Origin: Rhizobiaceae bacterium
Lineage (GTDB): Bacteria; Pseudomonadota; Alphaproteobacteria; Rhizobiales; Rhizobiaceae
Direction of reading: 5' to 3'
DNA length: 43,228 nucleotides
NCBI GenBank assembly: GCA_019635695.1
Contig: JAHBYZ010000025.1
Span: forward strand, 1-43,228
Shown: positions 34,271-43,228 of the stretch, one piece after another
Layout of the letters: each line of letters opens with the position of its first letter
Numbering within the stretch: the first letter of the stretch is position 1
The notes under the pieces: generated by a model
Told to the model about the DNA's origin: nothing
The model's database searches: none
The model's input: only the letters and a program-made list of their open reading frames with translations
Position numbers and translations under genes: made by a program

Positions 34271-35779
34271 ATGGCGCTGAACTTCCTCAGGAAAGTCTTC
34301 TCCTTCGGCGCGAAGCCGGAGGAGCCGAAACCCGAGCCGCTGCCGATCCCGCCCACCGAGCCGGAAAAGGTGCCGGATACGGCTCCCGAACCGGCGCGGC
34401 CGGCCGAACCTGTTGAGCCGGCGAAGCCGCCGCTGGAAATCCCGCCGCAGCCCGAGCCCGCGCCACCGGCGACGCCCGATCCGGATTCCGATCCGCATCC
34501 CGACGTACCGCACGACCCGCCGCTGGAAGCGCCCCCGGCCGAGCCGGTGGAGGTGCCGGAGCCGGTGCCGGTGGAAGTGCCGCAGGAGAAACCTGCAGAG
34601 ATTCCGTCGACGCCGGTGGAGGCTCCGCCTGCCGCTTCGCCGCTGGAGATACCGGCGCAGACGGTGCCTGAAGCCTTTGCGCCTGCCCCTCACCCTTACC
34701 CTCTCCCCGTGAAGGACGGGGAGAGGGGGTCACCAACGTCGAGGCCTCCCTCTCCCCGTCCTTCACGGGGAGAGGGTAAGGGTGAGGGGCAGCGCGTCAC
34801 CGTCGCCAAATCGGTCGAGCGCAAGGCAGATTCCGCGCCCGTCGCTCCGGCCGAGCCGGCACGCAAGACATGGGTGCAGCGGCTGCGCGAGGGTCTCAGC
34901 CGTTCGTCTCGCGAGCTGACATCGGGCATCGCCGGCGTCTTCACCAGGCGCAAGCTGGACGACGACACGCTGGAGGAACTGGAGGAGGTGCTGATCCGCG
35001 CCGATCTTGGCATGGAGACGGCGATCCGCGTGACCGGAGCGCTGTCGGCGGGACGTTTCGGCCGCGACATCTCCGATGCCGAGGTGCGGCAGGTGATGGC
35101 CGCCGAGGTGGAGAAGGTGCTGGCGCCGGTGGCGCTGCCGCTGGAGCTCGACCTCAGCCACAAACCGCACGTCATCCTCGTCGTCGGCGTCAACGGCACG
35201 GGCAAGACGACGACCATCGGCAAGCTGGCGGCGAAGCTGACACGCGGCGGGCTCAAAGTGATGCTGGCGGCGGGCGATACGTTTCGCGCGGCAGCAATCG
35301 AGCAGCTCAAGATCTGGGGCGAGCGCACCGGTTCGCCGGTGGTTTCGTCGAAGCTCGGGGCGGACGCGGCGGGGCTGGCGTTCGAGGCGTTCCAGAAGGC
35401 CAGGGAAGCCGGCTCCGACGTGCTGATCATCGACACGGCCGGGCGGCTGCAGAACAAGGCCGAGCTCATGGCCGAGCTGGAGAAGATCGTGCGCGTGCTC
35501 GGCAAGCACGATCCCGAGGCGCCGCACACGGTGCTGCAGACGGTGGATGCCACGACCGGCCAGAACGCCATGAACCAGGTAGAAATCTTCCGCAACGTGG
35601 CGGGCGTAAACGGTCTGGTGATGACCAAGCTGGACGGCACCGCGCGGGGCGGCATCCTCGTGGCGATCGCAGCCAAGCACAGGCTGCCGGTCTATTTCAT
35701 CGGCGTCGGCGAGCAGGTGGACGATCTGGAACCGTTCGATGCGGGGGATTTTGCCAAAGCCATCGCGGGGGTGGCGTGA
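34271..35779 (+). CDS. ftsY: Signal recognition particle receptor FtsY
   Basis: GTPase that docks SRP-ribosome complexes at the membrane translocon. It has 502 residues. An unusually long Pro/Glu/Ala-rich A-domain (about 1-195) leads to the N domain (helical, about 198-290) and the G domain with [15 protein letters not shown] (about 306-320), [26 protein letters not shown] and [10 protein letters not shown]. The A-domain contains the 106-bp palindrome at 34685-34790, translated as [14 protein letters not shown] and then [13 protein letters not shown], which looks like an inserted repeat that keeps the frame open. It starts 3 bases after mtaB. SecA, encoded 2.4 kb downstream on the other strand, serves the same translocon. 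Confidence 0.97.
   Translation: MALNFLRKVFSFGAKPEEPKPEPLPIPPTEPEKVPDTAPEPARPAEPVEPAKPPLEIPPQPEPAPPATPDPDSDPHPDVPHDPPLEAPPAEPVEVPEPVPVEVPQEKPAEIPSTPVEAPPAASPLEIPAQTVPEAFAPAPHPYPLPVKDGERGSPTSRPPSPRPSRGEGKGEGQRVTVAKSVERKADSAPVAPAEPARKTWVQRLREGLSRSSRELTSGIAGVFTRRKLDDDTLEELEEVLIRADLGMETAIRVTGALSAGRFGRDISDAEVRQVMAAEVEKVLAPVALPLELDLSHKPHVILVVGVNGTGKTTTIGKLAAKLTRGGLKVMLAAGDTFRAAAIEQLKIWGERTGSPVVSSKLGADAAGLAFEAFQKAREAGSDVLIIDTAGRLQNKAELMAELEKIVRVLGKHDPEAPHTVLQTVDATTGQNAMNQVEIFRNVAGVNGLVMTKLDGTARGGILVAIAAKHRLPVYFIGVGEQVDDLEPFDAGDFAKAIAGVA
34685..34790. repeat. Palindromic repeat inserted in frame in ftsY
   Basis: A perfect 43-bp inverted repeat (34685-34727 and 34748-34790) around a 20-base centre. 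Each arm itself contains a hairpin with CTCTCCCCGT and ACGGGGAGAG flanking GAAGG. The sequence class CCCTCACCC..CCCTCTCCCCG resembles dispersed palindromes between genes in rhizobia and other proteobacteria. Here it is inside a coding region and read through. It falls in the disordered linker of FtsY, where extra residues would be tolerated. Confidence 0.92.
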
Positions 35780-35819
35780 TGGCGGCACATCAAGCTACGA
35801 GACGATCTGTGAGACTGGC

Positions 35820-36476
35820 ATGAGCGACAAATCCATCCTCGAACCCGGCCCGAATGCCCCCAAGAAGGAGGAGCTCAACCCGCTGCTCAAGCTGGCGCTG
35901 GAGCTCGGGCCGCTGCTGGTCTTCTTCTTCGCCAATGCGCGCGGCGAATGGCTGGTGGAGCGGTTTCCGGCGCTGGCCAATCTCGGCGGACCGCTGTTCG
36001 TGGCGACCGCGCTTTTCATGGTCGCCGTGGCGATCTCGCTGGCCGTCTCGTACTGGCTGATCCGCAAGCTGCCGATCATGCCGCTCGTTTCAGGGGTCGT
36101 GGTCTTCGTGTTCGGCGCGCTGACGCTGTGGCTGCAGGACGAGACCTTCATCAAGATGAAGCCGACCATCATCAACACGCTGTTCGGCGGCGTGCTGCTG
36201 GGCGGACTCGTCTTCGGCAGATCGCTGCTCGGCTACGTGTTCGATTCGGCCTTCAGCCTGGACGAAGAAGGGTGGCGCAAGCTCACCTTGCGGTGGGGCG
36301 TCTTCTTCATCGTCCTGGCGGTGCTCAACGAAGTGGTGTGGCGCGGCTTCTCGACCGACACCTGGGTGGCGTTCAAGGTGTGGGGGATCATGCCGCTGAC
36401 CGTGCTGTTCACCATGTCGCAGATGCCGCTCATCATGCGGCACTCGACCGACGACCGCTTCAAGAGCGGGCAGTAA
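35820..36476 (+). CDS. yciB: Septation protein A / YciB-family inner-membrane protein
   Basis: A 218-residue polytopic protein of the IspZ/YciB family. After a short polar N-terminus it has [24 protein letters not shown], typical of the family, and then about five further membrane helices. The ending [20 protein letters not shown] is cytoplasmic. In other bacteria loss of the protein affects cell division or envelope maintenance; the biochemical role is not settled. The ATG at 35820 lies 40 bases after ftsY; the frame before it is not family-like. Probably the last gene of the dapF operon. Confidence 0.93.
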   Translation: MSDKSILEPGPNAPKKEELNPLLKLALELGPLLVFFFANARGEWLVERFPALANLGGPLFVATALFMVAVAISLAVSYWLIRKLPIMPLVSGVVVFVFGALTLWLQDETFIKMKPTIINTLFGGVLLGGLVFGRSLLGYVFDSAFSLDEEGWRKLTLRWGVFFIVLAVLNEVVWRGFSTDTWVAFKVWGIMPLTVLFTMSQMPLIMRHSTDDRFKSGQ

Positions 36477-36493
36477 AGGGCGGGGGAAACGCG

Positions 36494-37108
36494 ATGAAGT
36501 TCATCGAGACGCGGGAGCAGCTGCGCACGCTCTACCGCCAGCCGGGCGAGCTGCCGCAGCGCAAGGAAATGCGCCGGCTGGAGGCGCATTCGAAGAATTT
36601 CCTGGCGAAGAGCCCGTTCGTGCTGATCGGCTCGCAGGACCGGTCAGGCAATGCCGACGTGACGCCCAAGGGCGACAAGCCCGGCTTCGTCGCGGTGCTC
36701 GACGATTTCACCATCGCCATTCCCGACCGGCCCGGCAACAACCGGCTCGACACCTGGGAGAACGTGATCGAGAACCCCGCCGTGGGGCTGATCTTCCTCA
36801 TCCCCGGCATGGACGAGACGCTGCGCATCAACGGCGAGGCACGGCTGACCGACGACCAGGCGCTGCGCGAGGGGCTGGCCGCCGAGGGCAAGCTGCCGGT
36901 CTCCGTTCTGGTGGTGAAGATCCGTGCGGTCTACATGCACTGCGCCAAGGCGTTCATGCGCTCGCAGCTGTGGAAGCCGGAAAGCTGGCCGGCGCGCAGC
37001 GAGATGCCGACGCTGGGCGAGATCATGCGCGACCAGCTGGCGCTGCCGCAGAGCGGCGGCGAGCTCGATACAAATCTCGCGGAATCCTACCGAAAGAGCA
37101 TGTGGTAG
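36494..37108 (+). CDS. FMN-dependent PPOX-type flavoprotein (MSMEG_1061-like)
   Basis: A 204-residue protein of the pyridoxamine 5'-phosphate oxidase-like split-barrel fold. FLAKSPFVLIGSQDRSGNADVTPKGDKPGFV, then IPDRPGNNRLDTWENVIENPAVGLIFLIPG, are the FMN-binding core of the MSMEG_1061-type family. LRINGEARLT and VYMHCAKAFMRSQLW follow. The substrate is unknown; relatives reduce F420- or FMN-linked compounds. A GGGGGAAA precedes the ATG at 36494 by a few bases. It lies 17 bases after yciB and may be on the same transcript. Confidence 0.88.
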   Translation: MKFIETREQLRTLYRQPGELPQRKEMRRLEAHSKNFLAKSPFVLIGSQDRSGNADVTPKGDKPGFVAVLDDFTIAIPDRPGNNRLDTWENVIENPAVGLIFLIPGMDETLRINGEARLTDDQALREGLAAEGKLPVSVLVVKIRAVYMHCAKAFMRSQLWKPESWPARSEMPTLGEIMRDQLALPQSGGELDTNLAESYRKSMW

Positions 37109-37188
37109 CCACCGCGGCTGGACCTTTGCCGTCAGTGGCCTAACATCGTCCCGGTTCCGCGACCAGACGCGGCGCGAGGAGACGATCG

Positions 37189-37494
37189 ATGGTGAGTGAC
37201 GGCTGGCGCCACATGCAGAGCGCGCCGCGGGACGGGACGCGGATCCTGGTGACCACGCGCGCGAGCGAGCAGGGGCCGGCGGAGGTGGACGTCGCCTACT
37301 GGGCCAAGTCTGACCAGTTCGGTCTCGAAGGCTGGCGCGCCGCCGATTCCCATCCCGGCCAGGTCTTCGGCTATGCGGACCCGGAACTGCTCTGCTGGAT
37401 GCCACTGCCGATGCCGCAACCCGGTGCGGCGCGAGCCCCGATGCCGCAACCCTGGCAGGGCGAGGAAGGCGAGCTGTTCGGCTCGGGGATTTAG
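37189..37494 (+). CDS. Small hypothetical protein (DUF551-like WxxM..APRDGT)
   Basis: A 101-residue protein. It opens WRHMQSAPRDGTRILVTT, a recurring bacterial motif of small proteins that take part in no known pathway, then VDVAYWAKSDQFGLEGWRA. The C-terminus carries two PMPQP repeats. GAGGAG lies six bases before the ATG at 37189. It stands between the PPOX gene and the toxin-antitoxin pair. Function unknown. Confidence 0.72.
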   Translation: MVSDGWRHMQSAPRDGTRILVTTRASEQGPAEVDVAYWAKSDQFGLEGWRAADSHPGQVFGYADPELLCWMPLPMPQPGAARAPMPQPWQGEEGELFGSGI

Positions 37495-37515
37495 GCTGTC
37501 TTGAATTGCGGATGA

Positions 37516-37541
37516 AGTGGACTAGACTAAGTGGACTTAGT
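37516..37541 (+). promoter_or_regulatory. Toxin-antitoxin operator candidate
   Basis: An inverted repeat ACTAAG / CTTAGT around TGGA (37526-37541) and a direct repeat of AGTGGACT (37516-37523 and 37531-37537, the second copy overlapping the palindrome) lie 16 bases before the antitoxin ATG. Antitoxins of this type usually repress their own operon at such sites. Confidence 0.6.
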
Positions 37542-37556
37542 TCACCCGGTGCTGCC

Positions 37557-37802
37557 ATGGAAACCGTCAACATCCACGAAGCGAAGACGCATCTGTCGCG
37601 GCTCGTCGACAAGGCCGCGAAGGGCGAGCCGTTCATCATCGCCAAGGCGGGCAAGCCGATGGTGAAGGTCGTGCCGCTGGAGGCGGAGGAGAAGCCCAAG
37701 CCTCAGCGGCTGGGGTTTATGCGGGGCAGGATCAAGATACCTGACGACTTCGATACGATGATGCAGGACGAGATCGAGCGCATGTTCTATGGCGAAGAAT
37801 GA
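37557..37802 (+). CDS. vapB: Antitoxin of the Phd/YefM type
   Basis: An 81-residue antitoxin. The N-terminal METVNIHEAKTHLSRLVDKAAKGEPFIIAKAGKPMVKVVPL is the Phd/YefM DNA-binding fold that also recognises the operator; the C-terminal stretch (about 55-81, rich in Lys, Pro and acidic residues) is the part that would wrap the toxin. I start at 37557 because the earlier ATGs in the frame are outside the family sequence. It overlaps the toxin start by 4 bp (ATGA). The gene symbol is by analogy to VapBC pairs; a phd/YefM-type name would be equally right. Confidence 0.87.
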   Translation: METVNIHEAKTHLSRLVDKAAKGEPFIIAKAGKPMVKVVPLEAEEKPKPQRLGFMRGRIKIPDDFDTMMQDEIERMFYGEE

Positions 37803-38185
37803 GGTATCTCGTCGATACCCAAATCCTGCTCTGGGCCGGCCAAGAACCTGAGCGGCTTTCCGCAGCGGCGCGCGCGCTGCTCGCTTCGGAGCAGAACACG
37901 CTGTTCTTCAGCGCCGCGACCCTTTGGGAGGTTGCGATCAAGGCGGCGAGCAAACGGGGCGATTTCGAGATCGACCCCGAGGAGTTTCACCGCGAATTGC
38001 TCGCCAATGGATATATTGAGCTGCCGGTGACTTCGACGCAGGCCCTCGTACTCAAGGATCTGGGCGAGCGTCACAAAGATCCGTTCGACCGCATGCTGCT
38101 GGCGCAGGCCATCCACGAGGGCCTTACACTTGCTACGGCCGATCGAATTCTTGGCCGCTACGAGGGCCCGGTCGTCCGCGTTTGA
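37799..38185 (+). CDS. vapC: PIN-domain ribonuclease toxin (VapC family)
   Basis: A 128-residue PIN nuclease. The metal-binding acidic residues are present in the expected order: Asp6 in YLVDTQ, Glu near residue 43 in TLWEVAIK, Asp near 98 in DPFDRML, and Asp near 115 in TADR. VapC toxins cut tRNA or rRNA; the target is unknown here. It overlaps the antitoxin by 4 bp and ends 11 bases from the convergent secA stop, with no terminator visible between them. Coupled translation implies stoichiometric production of toxin and antitoxin. Confidence 0.9.
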   Translation: MRYLVDTQILLWAGQEPERLSAAARALLASEQNTLFFSAATLWEVAIKAASKRGDFEIDPEEFHRELLANGYIELPVTSTQALVLKDLGERHKDPFDRMLLAQAIHEGLTLATADRILGRYEGPVVRV

Positions 38186-38196
38186 CGCGTCCGACC

Positions 38197-40926
38197 TTAC
38201 GCGAACGCTCCGTGGCAGTGCTTGTACTTCTTGCCTGAGCCGCACGGGCACATCTCGTTGCGGCCGATCTTGCCCCAGGTCGAAGGCTGCTCCGGATCGC
38301 GATCCTCGGCGGCGACCGCCTGCGGGCGCGCCAGCGTCAGCGTGTCGCCGTCTCCCTCGCCGAAGTCGTTTTCGCCGGTCGTGGCGTCGATGTGGATGCC
38401 CTCGCCCTCGGGAACCATCGGCGGCGGCGTCTCGGCTGCCTGCCTGACAAGCTCCACTCGCATCAGCTGTGCGGTGACGGCCTGGCGCAGATTGCCGAGC
38501 ATCGTCTGGAACAGCTCGAAGGACTCGCCCTTGTACTCGTTGAGCGGGTCGCGCTGCGCGTAGCCGCGGAAGCCGATCACCGAACGGAGATGGTCGAGGT
38601 TGACGATGTGCTCGCGCCACAGATGGTCGAGCGTCTGCAGCAGCACGGTGCGCTCGACATAGGCCATGACCTCGGGGCCGAAGCGCTCGGCGCGGTCGGC
38701 AGCCGCCTTGTCGGCGGCCTCCTTCAGACGCGTCCTGATGTCCTCGTCGTCGATGCCTTCCTCCGCCGCCCATTCCTTGATCGGCAGGTCGAGGTTCAGG
38801 TGCGTGCGCACGTCTTCCAGCAGGCCGTCGGTGTCCCACTGCTCCGCATAAGCGTTCTGCGGAATGTGCTTGGCCACCATGTCGTCGACGACCTCGTGGC
38901 GCATTTCGGCCGTGGTCTCGCCGAGGTTCTCGCCGTCCATCAGCTCCTTGCGCTGCTCGAAAACGACCTTGCGCTGGTCGTTCATCACGTCGTCGTATTT
39001 GAGCAGGTTCTTACGGATGTCGAAGTTGCGCGCCTCGACCTTCTTCTGGGCCTTCTCGAGCGCCTTGTTGATCCAGGGATGGATGATGGCCTCGTCTTCC
39101 TTTAGGCCGAGCTTCTGCAGCATGCCGTCCATGCGGTCGGAGCCGAAGATGCGCATCAGGTCGTCCTGGATGGACAGGTAGAACTTGGAGCGGCCGGGGT
39201 CGCCCTGACGGCCGGAGCGGCCGCGCAGCTGATTGTCGATGCGGCGCGATTCGTGACGTTCGGTGGCGAGCACATAGAGGCCGCCGGCCGCGAGCGCCTG
39301 CTCCTTCAGGCGGGCGATGTCCTCGCGGATCGCCTTTTCCTTTGCAGCACGCTCCTCGCCCTCGGGCATGTCGCCGAGTTCCTGCGCAATGCGCATGTCG
39401 GCGTTGCCGCCGAGCTGGATGTCGGTGCCGCGGCCGGCCATGTTGGTGGCGATGGTGATTGCGCCCGGCACGCCGGCCTGGGCGACGATCTGCGCCTCCT
39501 GCTCGTGATGGCGCGCGTTCAGCACCTGGAAGCCGGTGACGCCATCCTTCTGCAGGCGTTCGGCCAGCTGCTCGGACTTTTCGATCGACGTGGTGCCGAC
39601 CAGGATCGGCTGGCCCTTGGTCTTCGCCGCCGTGATTTCGCGCACGATGGCGCGGTATTTTTCCTCGACGGTGCGATAGACCTCGTCATCCTCGTCGATG
39701 CGCTTGACCGGCAGGTTGGTCGGCACCTCGGTGACCTCGAGGCCGTAGATGTTGCCGAACTCCTCCGCCTCGGTCAGAGCCGTGCCGGTCATGCCGGCGA
39801 GCTTGCCGTACATGCGGAAATAGTTCTGGAAGGTGACGGAGGCGAGCGTCTGGTTCTCCGGCTGGATGGCCACATGTTCCTTGGCCTCCAGCGCCTGGTG
39901 CAGGCCTTCCGAATAGCGGCGACCCGGCATCATGCGGCCGGTGAACTCGTCGATGATGACGATCTCGCCGTTGCGCACGATGTAGTCCTTATCGCGCGTG
40001 AACAGGCGATGCGCCTTGAGCGCGTTGTTGGCGTGGTGGACCATGGCGACGTTTTCGACGTCGTAAAGCGAATCGCCCTTGAGCAGCCCCTGCTCGCGCA
40101 GCAGGTTCTCCATCTTCTCCGTGCCTTCTTCGGTGAAGGTGGCGGTGCGCTGCTTCTCGTCCACATCGAAGTCGGACGGCTGGAGCTGGATGACCAGCGC
40201 GTCGACACGGTTGTACATCTCCGACTTGTCGTCGACCGGTCCGGAGATGATCAGCGGCGTACGCGCCTCGTCGATCAGGATCGAATCGACCTCGTCGACA
40301 ATCGCGTAATTGTGACCGCGCTGGACCATCTGGGCGCGGTCGTACTTCATATTGTCGCGCAGGTAGTCGAAGCCGAGTTCGTTGTTGGTGGCGTAGGTGA
40401 CATCGCAGGCGTAGGCGGCCTTGCGCTCCTCGTCGGTCAGCCCGTGGACGATGACGCCGACGGTGAGACCGAGGAACTTGTAGACGCGGCCCATCCATTC
40501 GGAGTCGCGCTTGGCCAGGTAGTCGTTGACGGTTACGACGTGAACGCCCTTGCCTTCCAGCGCGTTCAGGTAGACCGGCAAGGTGGCGACCAGCGTCTTG
40601 CCCTCGCCGGTGCGCATCTCGGCGATGCCGCCATTGTGCAGCACCATGCCGCCGATGAGCTGGACGTCGAAGGGGCGCATGCCAAGCACGCGGCGGGATG
40701 CTTCGCGGACCGTTGCGAAGGCCGGCACCAGAAGGTCGTTCAGGCTCTTTCCGGCTGCAAGCTCGGCCCGGAACATGTCGGTTCGCGCCTTCAGCTCGTC
40801 GTCGCTCAGCGCTTTGAGTTCGGGCTCCAGCGCGGTAACGGCGTCGGCGCGGGGGCGAAAACCCTTCACACGCCGGTCATTGGATGAGCCGAAAATCTTC
40901 TTGGCTAGAGAGCCGAAGCTGACCAT
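38197..40926 (-). CDS. secA: Preprotein translocase ATPase SecA
   Basis: Motor of the Sec pathway, driving unfolded preproteins through SecYEG. It has 909 residues, normal length for the family. Walker A is MRTGEGKT (about 104-111, Lys110). [29 protein letters not shown] (Walker B and DEAD-type Asp), the second nucleotide-binding domain [14 protein letters not shown] (about 490-505) and [13 protein letters not shown] (about 560-575) follow. The C-terminal SecB/phospholipid-binding zinc tail is [12 protein letters not shown]. The ATG at 40926 has AAAGGA about eight bases upstream, next to three TTGACC-containing 21-bp repeats. It is divergent from the parvulin gene. Confidence 0.97.
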   Translation of the reverse strand: MVSFGSLAKKIFGSSNDRRVKGFRPRADAVTALEPELKALSDDELKARTDMFRAELAAGKSLNDLLVPAFATVREASRRVLGMRPFDVQLIGGMVLHNGGIAEMRTGEGKTLVATLPVYLNALEGKGVHVVTVNDYLAKRDSEWMGRVYKFLGLTVGVIVHGLTDEERKAAYACDVTYATNNELGFDYLRDNMKYDRAQMVQRGHNYAIVDEVDSILIDEARTPLIISGPVDDKSEMYNRVDALVIQLQPSDFDVDEKQRTATFTEEGTEKMENLLREQGLLKGDSLYDVENVAMVHHANNALKAHRLFTRDKDYIVRNGEIVIIDEFTGRMMPGRRYSEGLHQALEAKEHVAIQPENQTLASVTFQNYFRMYGKLAGMTGTALTEAEEFGNIYGLEVTEVPTNLPVKRIDEDDEVYRTVEEKYRAIVREITAAKTKGQPILVGTTSIEKSEQLAERLQKDGVTGFQVLNARHHEQEAQIVAQAGVPGAITIATNMAGRGTDIQLGGNADMRIAQELGDMPEGEERAAKEKAIREDIARLKEQALAAGGLYVLATERHESRRIDNQLRGRSGRQGDPGRSKFYLSIQDDLMRIFGSDRMDGMLQKLGLKEDEAIIHPWINKALEKAQKKVEARNFDIRKNLLKYDDVMNDQRKVVFEQRKELMDGENLGETTAEMRHEVVDDMVAKHIPQNAYAEQWDTDGLLEDVRTHLNLDLPIKEWAAEEGIDDEDIRTRLKEAADKAAADRAERFGPEVMAYVERTVLLQTLDHLWREHIVNLDHLRSVIGFRGYAQRDPLNEYKGESFELFQTMLGNLRQAVTAQLMRVELVRQAAETPPPMVPEGEGIHIDATTGENDFGEGDGDTLTLARPQAVAAEDRDPEQPSTWGKIGRNEMCPCGSGKKYKHCHGAFA

Positions 40927-40938
40927 CGAATGGTCCTT

Positions 40939-41001
40939 TCAAGTCCGAAAAAGGCGGGGTCAAGTCCGAAAAAGGCGGGGTCAAGTCCGAAAAGGGCTGG
41001 G
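40939..41001. repeat. Three tandem 21-bp repeats in the secA leader
   Basis: The unit TCAAGTCCGAAAAAGGCGGGG occurs at 40939-40959 and 40960-40980 exactly, and as a variant at 40981-41001. On the minus strand each unit creates the sequence CTTGAC, and the two full junctions create TTGACC, -35-like motifs spaced 21 bp apart. It lies directly upstream of the secA ribosome-binding site, so repeat number may alter promoter or leader strength. Confidence 0.9.
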
Positions 41002-41201
41002 GCAGCGGGATCCGCGAACGGAGGCTCCTTGCGGGTCCTGACGTCAAATGCGCCCACGGAAAACCTTGGTGGACGCGAAGACGAAGGACAGATAAGAGGG
41101 GCATCCCGCGATGTCAACGCTGCCGGAACCGGCCGTAACCGGCGCAAATCCGCCATATTCGGCCGCTCCCGACTGCCAGGACATCTGAACCGGAGAACCG
41201 C

Positions 41202-42059
41202 ATGCCCTTCCGCTTCCGCAGCATCGCAGCCGCGATCCTATTCGCCGCACTGGGCTGGGCGGCAGCGCCCGCGCTGGCGCAGGACGACACGGTCATCGCC
41301 AATGTGGCCGGCCAGCCAATCACGGAGGGCGACCTCAAGCTGGCGATCAGCGAACTGGACCAGCAGTTCGCGCAGCTTCCCGACGAGCAGAAGCGCGCCG
41401 CGGCGCTGACCGCGCTGATCGAAATCAGGCTTCTGGCCGCCGAATCGGAGAAGGCCGGCGTCGCCGACCGCCCCGATTTCAAGGCGCGCATGGAGTTCCT
41501 GCGGCTGCGCGCGCTGCATATCGCCTTCGTCGAGGAGAAGGTGGCGGGCGCGATCACCGACGAGCAGGTGCGGGCCCGCTACGACCAGGAGATCGCTTCC
41601 CAGCCGCCGGTGAACGAGGTGCGCGCTTCGCACATCCTCGTCGACAGCGAGGAGAAGGCCAAGGAGATCATCGCCAAGCTCGATGCCGGCGGCGACTTCG
41701 CCGAGCTGGCCAAGGAAAACTCGTCCGACGGCTCGGCCGCGGGCGGCGGCGACCTCGGCTTCTTCGGCCCCGGCCGCATGGTGCCGGAATTCGAGCAGGC
41801 GGCGTTCGCGCTCGAGGTCGGCCAGTACACCAAGGAGCCGGTGAAGTCGCAGTTCGGCTGGCACATCATCCTGGTCACCGACAAACGTCCCGAGACGCCG
41901 CCGGCGTTCGAGCAGGTGGCCCAGCAGATCCGCTCCATCCTGCTGCGCGAGAAATATCTTGCCGAGGTCGCGGCAATCCGCGAGGCCAATCCGGTGGAGA
42001 TCGTGGACCCGGCGCTGAAGTCGGCGCTCGAAAATCCAGCTCCGGCGCCTCAGCCGTAA
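41202..42059 (+). CDS. Periplasmic parvulin-type peptidyl-prolyl isomerase (PrsA/SurA-like)
   Basis: A 285-residue exported foldase. Signal peptide 1-26 ([19 protein letters not shown], cleavage after APALA). The N-terminal chaperone-like helical region (about 30-130) precedes a single rotamase domain (about 138-233) with [58 protein letters not shown], and [12 protein letters not shown]. The C-terminus is proline-rich. It is likely to assist folding of exported envelope proteins in the periplasm, which fits its position divergent from secA. It is probably transcribed with or near argJ. It is not a confirmed SurA, which usually has two parvulin domains. Confidence 0.93.
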   Translation: MPFRFRSIAAAILFAALGWAAAPALAQDDTVIANVAGQPITEGDLKLAISELDQQFAQLPDEQKRAAALTALIEIRLLAAESEKAGVADRPDFKARMEFLRLRALHIAFVEEKVAGAITDEQVRARYDQEIASQPPVNEVRASHILVDSEEKAKEIIAKLDAGGDFAELAKENSSDGSAAGGGDLGFFGPGRMVPEFEQAAFALEVGQYTKEPVKSQFGWHIILVTDKRPETPPAFEQVAQQIRSILLREKYLAEVAAIREANPVEIVDPALKSALENPAPAPQP

Positions 42060-42069
42060 TACTGTCCTT

Positions 42070-42093
42070 GCGGCCGGCCATTGCGCCGGCCGC
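42070..42093 (+). terminator. Hairpin between the PPIase gene and argJ
   Basis: A 9-bp stem (GCGGCCGGC / GCCGGCCGC) with a six-base loop, followed by TTCAC rather than a T run. It is a weak terminator or a mRNA-stabilising hairpin. Confidence 0.5.
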
Positions 42094-42127
42094 TTCACAT
42101 CAGCCCGTCACCGCGCCATCGACAGCC

Positions 42128-43228
42128 ATGTCCGACACCATATCCCCCCTCGCACCTCGCAAGTTTCCCGCGATGCCCGCCATCGAGGGCGTCGACATCG
42201 CGGCCGCGCAGGCCGGCATCAAGTACAAGAACCGGACCGACCTGCTGCTGATCCGATTTGCGGAAGGCACGACCGCGGCGGGCGTCTTCACACGGTCGAA
42301 GTGCCCTTCGGCCGCGGTGGATTTCTGCCGGCAGAACCTGCCCGGCGGAAAGGCGCGGGCTCTCGTCGTCAATTCCGGCAATGCCAATGCCTTCACCGGC
42401 AAGAAGGGCCGCGAGACGACGGCGATGACCGCGAAGGCGGCTGCAAAGGCGGTCGGCTGCAAGGAAGACGAAATCTACCTCGCCTCGACCGGCGTGATCG
42501 GCGAGCCGCTCGACCCCGGCAAGTTCACGCACCTGCTGGCCGGCATGGCGAAGGAAGCGGAACAGGGACGATGGTCGGAGGCCGGCAAGGCCATCATGAC
42601 GACCGACACCTATCCGAAATATGCGACCGCGACGGCCGACATCGGCGGCGTTGCGGTGACGATCAACGGCATCGCCAAGGGCGCGGGCATGATCGCGCCG
42701 GACATGGCGACGATGCTCTCGTTTGTGTTCACCGACGCTGCGATCGGCGCCGAGGCGCTGCAGGCGTGCCTTGCGAAGGGTGTGAAGGACAGTTTCAACG
42801 CCGTCACGGTCGACAGCGATACCTCGACCTCCGACACGCTGATGCTGTTCGCAACCGGCGCGGCGGCCAAGCGCGGGCAGGCTCCTGTCACGGATGCCGC
42901 CGATCCGCGCCTTGCCGGCTTCAAGCGCGCCCTCAACAAGCTGCTGCTCGATCTTGCGACGCAGGTCGTCAAGGATGGCGAGGGCGCGTGCAAGTTTGTC
43001 GCCGTCACGGTCGAGGGCGCGACCTCGAAGAAGAGCGCCAAGCGCATCGCGCTCTCGATCGCCAATTCGCCCCTGGTCAAGACCGCGATCGCCGGCGAGG
43101 ACGCGAACTGGGGCCGCATCGTCATGGCGGTCGGCAAGGCCGGTGAACCGGCCGAACGCGACCGGCTCGCGATCTTCTTCGGGCCGTATCGCGTCGCTGA
43201 AGCCGGCATGCGCGACGGCGCCTACAGC
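42128..43228 (+). CDS. argJ: Bifunctional glutamate N-acetyltransferase/amino-acid acetyltransferase ArgJ, 5' part
   Basis: Transfers acetyl groups between N-acetylornithine and glutamate (and often acetyl-CoA to glutamate) in the cyclic arginine pathway. The first 367 codons are present; the gene runs off the right edge. The protein self-cleaves at the conserved [20 protein letters not shown] site; the nucleophilic Thr is in DMATML. Upstream are [14 protein letters not shown] and [12 protein letters not shown], typical of the oxyanion region, and downstream [16 protein letters not shown] [17 protein letters not shown]. The ATG at 42128 is family-standard. It lies 68 bases after the PPIase gene. 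Confidence 0.96.
   Translation, partial: MSDTISPLAPRKFPAMPAIEGVDIAAAQAGIKYKNRTDLLLIRFAEGTTAAGVFTRSKCPSAAVDFCRQNLPGGKARALVVNSGNANAFTGKKGRETTAMTAKAAAKAVGCKEDEIYLASTGVIGEPLDPGKFTHLLAGMAKEAEQGRWSEAGKAIMTTDTYPKYATATADIGGVAVTINGIAKGAGMIAPDMATMLSFVFTDAAIGAEALQACLAKGVKDSFNAVTVDSDTSTSDTLMLFATGAAAKRGQAPVTDAADPRLAGFKRALNKLLLDLATQVVKDGEGACKFVAVTVEGATSKKSAKRIALSIANSPLVKTAIAGEDANWGRIVMAVGKAGEPAERDRLAIFFGPYRVAEAGMRDGAYS

Noticed and set aside
39253..40887. 544-codon plus-strand open frame opposite secA
   Set aside because: It is a shadow of secA; no domain, Asp/Val/His-rich.

Overview
This is a GC-rich chromosomal segment from an alphaproteobacterium, most likely a member of the Hyphomicrobiales close to Mesorhizobium, Aminobacter or another Phyllobacteriaceae genus. 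The evidence is the alphaproteobacterial gene set and order (ftsH..glmM, serC-serA, purA, rpoH, rluD, dapF-mtaB-ftsY-yciB, secA, argJ), a serC leader-type RNA, two perfect CtrA-type sites (TTAA-N7-TTAAC) and rhizobial-type palindromic repeats. The genus is inferred from gene content, not from a search. I see no prophage, insertion sequence or CRISPR array. The window is cut inside ftsH on the left and inside argJ on the right.

Layout. 1-5.1 kb: the 3' half of ftsH, a three-gene stress cassette (an NAD(P)-dependent epimerase-like gene, a MerR regulator and an Hsp31/DJ-1-type glyoxalase), then glmM. 5.1-9.6 kb: an HxlR regulator divergent from a small membrane protein across a perfect operator palindrome, two tandem outer-membrane beta-barrel genes each behind a CtrA-type site, small membrane proteins and an HtrA-like protein lacking its catalytic triad. 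9.7-12.6 kb: serine biosynthesis (leader RNA, serC, serA). 12.6-18.2 kb: an EamA permease, a soluble six-PAS hybrid histidine kinase and tRNA-Glu(CTC). 18.3-24.6 kb: a VOC protein, a one-span membrane protein, rluD, a 593-base gene-free structured stretch that may hold a minus-strand RNA, a patatin lipoprotein, rpoH and a TbpB-like lipoprotein. 24.6-30.6 kb (minus strand): a proline/alanine-rich membrane protein, purA, a palindromic repeat pair, then a GNAT (CelD-like) protein coupled to a polysaccharide flippase. 30.7-38.2 kb (plus strand): a Tat-exported metallo-beta-lactamase-fold hydrolase, a DUF1328 protein, dapF-mtaB-ftsY-yciB, a PPOX flavoprotein, a small hypothetical protein and a VapBC-type toxin-antitoxin pair. 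38.2-43.2 kb: secA (minus) divergent from a parvulin-type foldase and argJ.

How the genes fit together. Envelope biogenesis dominates: UDP-sugar supply (glmM), diaminopimelate (dapF), protein export (secA, ftsY, a periplasmic PPIase), beta-barrel proteins, lipoproteins, proteolysis (ftsH) and heat-shock control (rpoH). Small stress modules are inserted between these conserved blocks. The clearest is the MerR cassette: two separate minus-strand promoters, upstream of the epimerase and of the glyoxalase, share an almost identical dyad with the 19-bp -35/-10 spacing typical of MerR-activated promoters, which predicts a local carbonyl/electrophile-stress regulon. Other notable observations are the paired CtrA-type sites, a 106-bp perfect palindrome translated in frame inside ftsY, the triad-less HtrA-like protein, TTGACC-bearing tandem repeats in the secA leader and the unassigned structured region before the patatin gene.
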